The position numbers and the translations under genes are program-made. This document shows, one piece after another, positions 24,094 through 30,862 of a stretch of 33,726 nt of DNA; the stretch's first letter is position 1; the number at the start of each line of letters is the position of its first letter. The stretch is taken from contig DASXLB010000076.1 of the NCBI GenBank assembly GCA_036496585.1, positions 1 to 33,726 on the forward strand. Reading direction: 5' to 3'. Under the pieces are notes generated by a model. That model was not told the origin of the DNA and searched no databases. It worked only from the letters and a program-made list of their open reading frames with translations. Source of the DNA: Vicinamibacterales bacterium. Its GTDB lineage: Bacteria; Acidobacteriota; Vicinamibacteria; Vicinamibacterales; 2-12-FULL-66-21.

Positions 24094-25485
24094 ATGCTCG
24101 CGGCCCTGGGATTCCTGACCGTCGCAGCGCTCTTCGTTCTCGTCGTCAGCCGGCTGGCGTCGCCGCTGGTCGCGCTGATCGCCGTGCCGATCGCCGGCGC
24201 GCTGGCTGGCGGTTTCGGTCTGTCCACGGCGAAGTTCATCGTCGCCGGCATCCAGCAGATCGCCCCCGTTGCGGCGATGTTCGTGTTCGCGATCCTCTAC
24301 TTCGGGATCATCACCGACGCGGGCACGCTCGAGCCGGTCATCAACGCGATCCTTCGCGCGGTCGGCGCCCGCCCGTCGCGCGTGGTCGTCGGCTCGGCGC
24401 TGCTGGCGCTGCTCGTCCATCTCGACGGCTCCGGCGCGGTGACGTTTCTGGTCGCCGTGCCGGCGATGCTGCCGCTTTACGATCGGCTCGGCATCGAGCG
24501 GCGCGTGCTGGCGTGCGTGGTGTCGCTCGCGGCAGGCGTCAATTTCCTGCCGTGGACGGGCCCGATGATCCGCGCGTCGGCATCGCTGCACATCCCCGTC
24601 GCGCAGCTCTTCCGTCCCCTGGTGCCGGTGCAGCTCGTCGGCCTGGCGTTCGTCTTCGGCGTCGCCTGGCTGCTGGGCCGTCGCGCCGAACGCGCTCTCA
24701 GCCGCGGCGCCCGCCGGGGTCAGACTGGGGTCAAACCGGGGTCAGACGCGGGTCTGACCCCGCTCTGGCACCCTAATTCCCAGGATCGAACAGCGAACAG
24801 CCCACAGAGGTGGTCTGACCCCGGTCTGACCCCGGTCGAACCCCGGTCTGACCCCGGTCTGACCCGGCCGCGGCTGCGGTGGGTGAACGGGCTGATCACG
24901 GTCGTGATCATGGCGGTGATGATCGCCGGCACGGTCGACCCCGCGGTGATGTTCATGATCGGCACGGCGCTCGTCCTGACCATCAACTACCCGGATCCCG
25001 ACGCGCAGCGCGCTCGGATCGACGCGCACGCCAGGGCCGCGCTGATGATGGCCGGCATCCTGCTCGCCGCCGGCGCGTTCACCGGCATCATGAAGGAAAG
25101 CGGCATGCTCCCCGCCATGGCGCACGCCGCGGTCGGGTTCGTGCCGCCGCGGATGGCGGGTCACATCCCCGTCGCCCTGGCCGTCGTCTCGATGCCGCTC
25201 AGCCTGCTCTTCGATCCCGACTCGTTCTATCTCGGCGTCCTGCCGGTCATCGCCGACGTCGCCGGCCAGTTCGGCGTCCCCGCCGCGCACGTCGGGCAGG
25301 CGGCGCTCCTCGGCCAGATGACGACAGGCTTCCCGGTGAGCCCGCTGACGCCGGCGACGTTTCTCGTCGTCGGACTGACCGGCGTCGAGTTCAGCGAGCA
25401 TCAGCGCTTCACCGGACCGCTGCTCTTCGCCGCGACGCTGATAATGACCGCGGCGGCGGTGATCTTCGGGGTCTTCCCGTTGTGA
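24094..25485 (+). CDS. CitMHS-type citrate/divalent-cation transporter with repeat-derived insert
   Basis: A 463-residue inner-membrane carrier. The N-half has segments such as FVFAILYFGIITDAGTLEP and LVHLDGSGAVTFLVAVP, the latter like the conserved substrate region of CitMHS citrate-metal:H+ symporters. The C-half has AGAFTGIMKESGMLPAMA and MTTGFPVSPLTPATFLVVG. Typical members have about 430 residues; without the insert this one has about 413. Between the halves, about 50 hydrophilic residues (roughly 208-258) are encoded by tandem GGGGTCAGAC repeats and keep the frame open. The insert would lie in the central loop, so the carrier may still work. The stop overlaps GTG of the AtuA gene, marking the start of a four-gene operon. 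The natural substrate could be citrate or another carboxylate. Confidence 0.88.
   Translation: MLAALGFLTVAALFVLVVSRLASPLVALIAVPIAGALAGGFGLSTAKFIVAGIQQIAPVAAMFVFAILYFGIITDAGTLEPVINAILRAVGARPSRVVVGSALLALLVHLDGSGAVTFLVAVPAMLPLYDRLGIERRVLACVVSLAAGVNFLPWTGPMIRASASLHIPVAQLFRPLVPVQLVGLAFVFGVAWLLGRRAERALSRGARRGQTGVKPGSDAGLTPLWHPNSQDRTANSPQRWSDPGLTPVEPRSDPGLTRPRLRWVNGLITVVIMAVMIAGTVDPAVMFMIGTALVLTINYPDPDAQRARIDAHARAALMMAGILLAAGAFTGIMKESGMLPAMAHAAVGFVPPRMAGHIPVALAVVSMPLSLLFDPDSFYLGVLPVIADVAGQFGVPAAHVGQAALLGQMTTGFPVSPLTPATFLVVGLTGVEFSEHQRFTGPLLFAATLIMTAAAVIFGVFPL
24716..24866. repeat. Tandem/inverted GGGGTCAGAC repeat cluster inside a CDS
   Basis: Three direct copies start at 24716, 24727 and 24738 (the middle one GGGGTCAAAC). 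Inverted copies start at 24752, 24813, 24824, 24835, 24846 and 24857. Within each block the period is exactly 11 bases. A 51-base non-repeat spacer (24762-24812) separates the fourth and fifth copies. The arrangement can fold into long hairpins and resembles REP sequences mobilised by Y1/RAYT transposases, none of which is in the window. It is read through in frame by the transporter gene. Confidence 0.85.
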
Positions 25486-26855
25486 GCCAGCTCCCCGCTC
25501 CGCGCTTCGGTGGACCAGCCGGGCGGCCGCTGCGCATCGGCTGCGGCGCCGGCTACTCCGGCGATCGCATCGAGCCGGCCGTCGAGCTCGTCGAACGCGG
25601 CGATCTCGACGTCATCGTCTTCGAGTGCCTCGCCGAGCGGACGATCGCACTGGCCCAGCAGGCCAAGGCTGCCGACCCCGAGGGCGGATTCGATCCGCGG
25701 CTCGACGAGCGCATGCGCGCCGTGCTGCCGGACGCCATCCGGCGCGGCATCCGTATCGTCACCAACATGGGCGCGGCGAATCCACCGGCCGCCGCAGCGC
25801 GCGTCGCAGCGCTCGGACGGCAGTTCGGCATCGGCGGCTTCACCATCGCGGTCGTCACCGGCGACGACGTGCGTGCAGCGGTGACCAGCGGCGGCTTCAG
25901 CACGACGGAAACGGGCGAGCCACTCGACGAGCACAACGTCGTGTCCGCGAATGCCTATCTCGGCGCCGAGCCGATCGCCGAAGCCTTGCGCCGCGGCGCC
26001 GACGTCGTCATCACGGGACGCGTGGCCGATCCGTCACTGTTCCTCGCGCCGATCGCCGTGCACCACGGCTGGGCGCTCGACGACTGGGCGCTCGCCGGAC
26101 GCGGCACGCTCGTTGGTCACCTGCTCGAGTGCGCCGGACAGGTGACAGGCGGCTACTTCGCCGATCCCGGCGTCAAGGACGTGCCCGCCCTGGCCCGCCT
26201 GGGCTTTCCGCTCGCGGAGGTGGAGGCCGACGGCAGCGCGGTGATTACCAAGGTCGCCGGATCAGGCGGCATCGTCACCGCCGCAACCTGCACGGAGCAG
26301 CTGCTCTACGAAATCCACGATCCGTCGGCGTACGTCACCCCCGATGTCGTCGCCGACTTCAGCGGCGCGCAAGTCGACGATCTCGGCAACGATCGCGTCC
26401 GAGTGCACGGCGCCAGCGGCCGGCCGCGGCCGGGCACGCTGAAAGCTTCGGTCGGCCAGTTCGACGGCTGGATCGGCGAAGGGCAGATCTCCTACGCCGG
26501 GCCCAACGCGGTCGGCCGCGGCCGGCTGGCCTCGGAGATCGTCCTCGAGCGGCTGCGGCTGATCGGACTGACGCCGCTGGAGCTGCGCGCCGATCTGATC
26601 GGCGTCGACGCCCTGCACGGCGCCGATCCGTCGCGCGCCGGCGATCCCTACGAAGTGCGCCTGCGCGTCGCTGCGCGAACGGCGTCGCAGGAGGATGCCT
26701 GGCGCGTCGCGAGGGAAGTCGAGTCGCTCTTCACCAACGGACCCGCGGGCGGCGGCGGCGCAACGATGAACGTGCGGCGCGTGCTGGCGATGCGCTCGAC
26801 GCTGATCGCCCGCGATCGCGTATCGTGGCGCGTCGATTACGTGACCGTCCCATGA
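25482..26855 (+). CDS. AtuA-family (DUF1446) protein
   Basis: A 457-residue cytoplasmic protein of the acyclic-terpene-utilisation AtuA family (PF07287). Recognisable segments are RIGCGAGYSGDRIEPAVELVE at the start (quoted in part: GAGYSGDR), RIVTNMGAANPPAAAARV, ADVVITGRVADPSLFLAP and GQVTGGYFADPGVKDVP. Also seen are EIHDPSAYVTPDVVADFS and a C-terminal GGGATMNVRRVLAMRSTL. AtuA is required for citronellol/geraniol catabolism in Pseudomonas, but most homologues sit in other acid-degradation loci and the reaction is not known. GTG 25482 overlaps the transporter TGA, and its own TGA overlaps the next gene's ATG. Context suggests metabolism of the acid imported by the transporter or released by the downstream esterases. 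Confidence 0.88.
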   Translation: MSQLPAPRFGGPAGRPLRIGCGAGYSGDRIEPAVELVERGDLDVIVFECLAERTIALAQQAKAADPEGGFDPRLDERMRAVLPDAIRRGIRIVTNMGAANPPAAAARVAALGRQFGIGGFTIAVVTGDDVRAAVTSGGFSTTETGEPLDEHNVVSANAYLGAEPIAEALRRGADVVITGRVADPSLFLAPIAVHHGWALDDWALAGRGTLVGHLLECAGQVTGGYFADPGVKDVPALARLGFPLAEVEADGSAVITKVAGSGGIVTAATCTEQLLYEIHDPSAYVTPDVVADFSGAQVDDLGNDRVRVHGASGRPRPGTLKASVGQFDGWIGEGQISYAGPNAVGRGRLASEIVLERLRLIGLTPLELRADLIGVDALHGADPSRAGDPYEVRLRVAARTASQEDAWRVAREVESLFTNGPAGGGGATMNVRRVLAMRSTLIARDRVSWRVDYVTVP

Positions 26856-27172
26856 CGTCCCTGCATGACATCGCTCACGCGCGGACCGGCGACAAGGGGG
26901 AGACCTGCAACATCTCGCTCATCGCCCGCGACGCCCGCGACTATGCGCGCCTCGCCGCGCACGTCACCGTCGAGCGCGTCCAGGCGCACTTCGCCGGCAT
27001 CGTCCGTGGCGGCGTGGCGCGCTACGAACTGCCGCATCTCGCGGCGCTCAACTTCGTGATGACGCGTGCGCTCGGCGGCGGAGTGACGCGTTCGCTGGCG
27101 CTCGACGCGCACGGCAAGTCGCTCAGCTCGCTGCTTCTCGCGCTGGAGATCCCCGATGACGACGTCCGCTAG
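26852..27172 (+). CDS. Small AtuA-like partner protein (ferredoxin-fold type)
   Basis: A 106-residue protein matching the small domain that often accompanies AtuA, either fused to it or as a separate gene. Visible motifs are LHDIAHARTGDKGETCNIS near the N-terminus, VQAHFAGIVRGGVARYELP in the middle and LGGGVTRSLALDAHGKSL at the end. ATG 26852 overlaps the AtuA stop in the form ATGA, so translation is coupled and the two probably form a complex. Its last 17 bases overlap the start of the esterase gene. Function is unknown beyond this association. Confidence 0.88.
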   Translation: MTSLHDIAHARTGDKGETCNISLIARDARDYARLAAHVTVERVQAHFAGIVRGGVARYELPHLAALNFVMTRALGGGVTRSLALDAHGKSLSSLLLALEIPDDDVR

Positions 27173-30100
27173 AACCTGCATGGTGGCGATGGCGCTGACG
27201 CTCTGCGCAGATGCGGCGCGAGCGCAGGGCATACGTCTCGAAATCACGTCGCGCCAGCCGATGAACAATACTCAGGCCGCGGGCGCTGGCCAGCCAGTGG
27301 GCGGCGCCGGGCCGTTCGAGTTGATCCGGGGCAAGGTGCACGGCGAGATCGACCCCCGGGATCCGCACAACGCGATCATCCAGGATCTCGACCTCGCGCC
27401 GCGCAACGGGCGCGGCATGGTCGAGTACGTCGCGACCTTCGCGCTGGCCAAGCCCGTCGACATGCGCACATCGGCGCGTGTGCTGCTCTACCAGGTCGTC
27501 AACCGCGGCAACGGCCAGGCGGTCGCGGGTCCGGAGGGCTATGTCTCGCTCGTCAGCGGCTGGCAGGGCGATGTCATCCCGACTGCAAACAACCAGACGA
27601 TCTCCGTTCCGATCGCGAAACACAATGACGGTTCGCCGGTCACCGGCCCGGTCCTCGCCCGCTTCTACGACCTTCCCGACGGCGCCACGACGGCGCCCAT
27701 CCGGCTCGCGTCGCTCGGCACGGCGCAGCCGTATCCGCCGGTCGATCTGGCCGAGCCCGGCGCCCGGCTGACGTGGCACACGCGGGAGAACTACGCCGGC
27801 GTCCAGGACGCCTCGCAGCCGGTCCCGCGTAACGAGTGGGCGTTCGCCAATTGCGAGGCGACTCCGTGGCCCGGCACGCCGGATCCGACCCGCGTCTGCC
27901 TGAAGGGTGGCTTCCGAACCGATCGCCTCTATGAGCTGGTCTACACGGCGAAAGACCCACTCGTGCTGGGCGTCGGGCTTGCCGCCACGCGCGACATCGT
28001 CGCGTTCTTCCGCCATGCGGAGAAGGATGCCGCCGGCACGCCGAACCCGGTGGCCGGCGCAATCGATCATGCGGTCAGCATCGGCGATTCGCAGTCGGGC
28101 AACTTCATCCGGACCTTCATTCATCTGGGCTTCAACCAGGACGTGCAGAACCGCATTGTCTGGGACGGCGCGTTTCCGCGCATCGCGGCGCGACAGACGC
28201 CGATCAACCTGCGCTTCGCGCTGCCGGGCGGCGCCGCCGGCGTCTACGAGCCAGGCAGCGACGGTGTCGTGTGGTGGACGAAGTACGAGGACAAGACGCG
28301 CGGGTTGAAGGCCGCCAGCCTGCTCGATCGCTGCACTGCAACGAGGACCTGCCCGAAGGTCGTAGAGGCCTTCGGCTCGTCGGAGTTCTGGGGGCTGCGG
28401 ATGTCACCCGACATGATCGGGACCGACGCCGCGCGCGATCTTCCCCTGCCTGACAACGTTCGGCGCTACTACTATCCGAGCACGACGCACGGCGGCGGGC
28501 GCGGCGGCTTCCCCATCGAGGGGAGCGCCGCTGCGGGCGCCTGTTCGTTGCCGGCGAATCCCAATCCGGAGGCGGAGCAGACGCGAGCGCTGACGCGGGC
28601 GCTCGTCGAGTGGGTCGTGAAGGGCACGGCACCGCCCGACAGCCGCTACCCGACGCTCGCGCACGGCGATCTCGTCGCGGCGACGCGCTCGTCGATCGGG
28701 CTGCCCGACATCCCGGGGCTGCCATTCAGCGATCGCATCCTGAATCCCGTGGTCCGCTACGATTTCGGACCGGGATTCAAGGCGGTCGATCTCTCGGGAG
28801 TCATCGCCAGCGAGCCGCCGCGCGTGCTCGGCGTCCTTCCCACCTACGTGCCGCGCGTCAACGAAGACGGCAACGAGACCTCGGGCGTACCGTCGGTGCA
28901 ACTGCGGGCGCCGCTCGGGACGTATCTCGGCTGGAACGCCATCCGCTCGGGTTTCTTCGCCGGGCAGGGGTGCGGGTTCCAGGGCGGGTGGATCCCGTTC
29001 GCAAAGACGAAGGCGGACCGCGTCGCCGCTCACGACCCGCGTCTGTCGATCGAGGAGCGCTACGGCACGCACGACGCCTACGTGACACGCGTCAAGCAGG
29101 CCGCCGACCAGGCCGTACGCGATCGACTCCTGCTGCCTGATGACGCCGAACGATTCGTCCGCGAGGCGGCGGCGAGCGACGTGTTGAAGGCGGCGCCGGG
29201 AGCGCCGGACCTGAAGGTCCGGCCTACGTCGGAGTTGCGGGTCCGGCCTACGTCAGAGTTGCGGGTCCGGCTTGCGTCGGAGTTGCGGGTCCGGCCTGCG
29301 TCGGAGTCGCAGGTCAAGCCCACGGGCACGGCGTGCGAGCGACTGGCGAGCGTGGCGCTGGCCAACGCCACCGTCACGCTCGCGCACCCGTATCCTGCCG
29401 GCCAGTTCAGTCCGACCGGTCCGGCCGGACGCATGGTTCCGGTGTCGGCGTTCTGCCGCGTGGCGGTGACGGCCACGCCGACGCCGGATTCGGAGATCAG
29501 GGTCGAAGTCTGGATCCCGGAAGGCACTGCGTGGAACGGCAAGCTGCTCGGCACCGACAACGGCGGCTTCTCCGGAGCGATCAACTACACCGCCCTCGCG
29601 GCGGCGACCGCGAAAGGCTACGCGGCCGTCAGCACCGACACCGGCCACTCTGGCGATCAGCTGGACTTCGGCATCGGCCATCCCGAGAAGATCGTCGACT
29701 GGGCCTATCGATCAATCCACGAGATGACCGCCATCGCCAAGACGGTGGTCACGCAGGCAAAGGGACGCGCACCGTCGAAGTCGTACTTCAGCGGCTGTTC
29801 GACCGGCGGCCAGCAGGCGCTCAGCGAAGCGCAGCGCTATCCCGCCGACTACGACGGCATCGTCGCCGGCGATCCGGGCAACAACCGCGTCAACCTGATT
29901 CTTGGCTTCCTCTGGTCGTGGCGCGCGACTCACGATGCGAGCGGCGCGTCGATCCTCCCGAGTGCGAAGCTGCCGGCGCTCGCCAAGGCCGCGATGGCGG
30001 CGTGCGACAAGAACGACGGCCTCGAAGACGGTCTGATCTCGGATCCGCGCAGCTGTCATTTCGATCCGTCTGTGCTGGCCTGCACCGGCGCGGAGTCGGA

Positions 30101-30764
30101 CGGATGCCTGACGCCGCCGCAGATCGAAGCGGTGAAGAGCGTGTACGCCGGCGCGAAGACGAGCAGCGGACAGCCGCTCTATGCGGGCTGGGCGCCCGGC
30201 AGCGAAGCGGGCTGGGGCACCTACATCACGAATCCGAAAGAGCCGGTCCGCGTCGGGTTCTTTCGCGGCTGGGTCTTTCAGAATCCGTCGTGGGATCCGC
30301 GAGCGTTCGACTGGGACCGCGATATCGCGACCGTCAACGCGAAGTATCCGTTCCTGAACGCGATGTCCACCGATTACAACGCGTTCACGTCGCGCGGTGG
30401 CAAGTTGATCATGTACACCGGTCTCGCCGATCCGGTCGTGTCGCCGTTCGATACGATCGCCTATTACGACGAAGTCGCCACGGCGATGGGCGGCCTGACC
30501 GCGACGCAATCGTTCTATCGTTTCTTCCCCGTCCCCGGCATGGGGCACTGCGGCGGCGGTACGGGTCCCAACGCGTTCGACATGCTGTCCGCGCTCGAGG
30601 CCTGGGTCGAAAAGGGGACGGCGCCGGACGCAATCCCGGCTTCACACGCGACCAACGGCATGGTCGATCGTGCGCGTCCGCTCTGCGCCTATCCCGCGGT
30701 CGCGCGCTACAAGGGTGACGGCAGCATCGACGAGGCGTCGAACTTCGTCTGCGCGGCGCGATAG
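27156..30764 (+). CDS. Secreted fusion of alpha/beta-hydrolase (PF20091-like) and tannase/feruloyl esterase
   Basis: A 1202-residue secreted double enzyme. Residues 1-24 are a signal peptide (ending ARAQ). Residues about 25-680 form a complete alpha/beta-hydrolase-domain protein of the PF20091 type with nucleophile elbow SIGDSQSGNFIRTF near 312. Residues 684-723 are a linker of five 8-residue units (PDLKVRPT, SELRVRPT, SELRVRLA, SELRVRPA, SESQVKPT) translated from a DNA repeat. Residues about 729-1202 form a complete tannase/feruloyl-esterase domain (PF07519). Its CS-D-HC site is YFSGCSTGGQQALSEA, TGLADPVVSPF and PGMGHCGGG. Tannase proteins usually have their own signal peptide; here it is absent. 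The start overlaps the AtuA-like gene by 17 bases, so this is the fourth operon gene. Likely role is release of aromatic acids from plant esters; both substrate ranges are inferred. Confidence 0.9.
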   Translation: MTTSARTCMVAMALTLCADAARAQGIRLEITSRQPMNNTQAAGAGQPVGGAGPFELIRGKVHGEIDPRDPHNAIIQDLDLAPRNGRGMVEYVATFALAKPVDMRTSARVLLYQVVNRGNGQAVAGPEGYVSLVSGWQGDVIPTANNQTISVPIAKHNDGSPVTGPVLARFYDLPDGATTAPIRLASLGTAQPYPPVDLAEPGARLTWHTRENYAGVQDASQPVPRNEWAFANCEATPWPGTPDPTRVCLKGGFRTDRLYELVYTAKDPLVLGVGLAATRDIVAFFRHAEKDAAGTPNPVAGAIDHAVSIGDSQSGNFIRTFIHLGFNQDVQNRIVWDGAFPRIAARQTPINLRFALPGGAAGVYEPGSDGVVWWTKYEDKTRGLKAASLLDRCTATRTCPKVVEAFGSSEFWGLRMSPDMIGTDAARDLPLPDNVRRYYYPSTTHGGGRGGFPIEGSAAAGACSLPANPNPEAEQTRALTRALVEWVVKGTAPPDSRYPTLAHGDLVAATRSSIGLPDIPGLPFSDRILNPVVRYDFGPGFKAVDLSGVIASEPPRVLGVLPTYVPRVNEDGNETSGVPSVQLRAPLGTYLGWNAIRSGFFAGQGCGFQGGWIPFAKTKADRVAAHDPRLSIEERYGTHDAYVTRVKQAADQAVRDRLLLPDDAERFVREAAASDVLKAAPGAPDLKVRPTSELRVRPTSELRVRLASELRVRPASESQVKPTGTACERLASVALANATVTLAHPYPAGQFSPTGPAGRMVPVSAFCRVAVTATPTPDSEIRVEVWIPEGTAWNGKLLGTDNGGFSGAINYTALAAATAKGYAAVSTDTGHSGDQLDFGIGHPEKIVDWAYRSIHEMTAIAKTVVTQAKGRAPSKSYFSGCSTGGQQALSEAQRYPADYDGIVAGDPGNNRVNLILGFLWSWRATHDASGASILPSAKLPALAKAAMAACDKNDGLEDGLISDPRSCHFDPSVLACTGAESDGCLTPPQIEAVKSVYAGAKTSSGQPLYAGWAPGSEAGWGTYITNPKEPVRVGFFRGWVFQNPSWDPRAFDWDRDIATVNAKYPFLNAMSTDYNAFTSRGGKLIMYTGLADPVVSPFDTIAYYDEVATAMGGLTATQSFYRFFPVPGMGHCGGGTGPNAFDMLSALEAWVEKGTAPDAIPASHATNGMVDRARPLCAYPAVARYKGDGSIDEASNFVCAAR
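29204..29324. repeat. Palindromic element (copy 5) plus 24-bp tandem units, translated
   Basis: The first part (29204-29230) is a perfect palindrome with arms GCCGGACCT and AGGTCCGGC around GA and tail CTACGTC, the same plan as the element at 2709. Taken in 24-base units it continues as 29205-29228, 29229-29252, 29253-29276, 29277-29300 and 29301-29324. Later copies share GTCCGG and a final ACG or GCG and diverge toward the end. Because 24 is a multiple of three, the array is always read as eight-residue units. Confidence 0.88.
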
Positions 30765-30850
30765 TGCCGTGACGACTGGTGCCGCCTTCGAAGACCCTCG
30801 GCTCACGCAGCCGGCGCACTTCGTCAGCATGTCGAGGACGCTGCGAGGCA

Positions 30851-30856
30851 TATAAT
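30851..30856 (+). promoter_or_regulatory. Consensus -10 of the VWFA-protein gene (likely leaderless)
   Basis: A perfect TATAAT lies exactly six bases before ATG 30863. No clear -35 is seen at 16-18 bases upstream. Transcription probably begins at or beside the start codon. Confidence 0.55.
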
Positions 30857-30862
30857 CCGCGC

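Noticed and set aside
24716-24866. CRISPR array or frameshifted pseudogene
   Set aside because: Unit spacing is 11 bp in both orientations, there are no cas genes, and the transporter frame stays open with intact membrane segments on both sides.
26845-26860. Frameshift splitting a single AtuA protein
   Set aside because: The ATGA overlap is a normal coupled junction, and both products begin and end at family boundaries.
29325-30764. Separate tannase gene with its own start
   Set aside because: No start codon with a ribosome site or signal peptide lies before the domain, and the frame is continuous with the upstream hydrolase.
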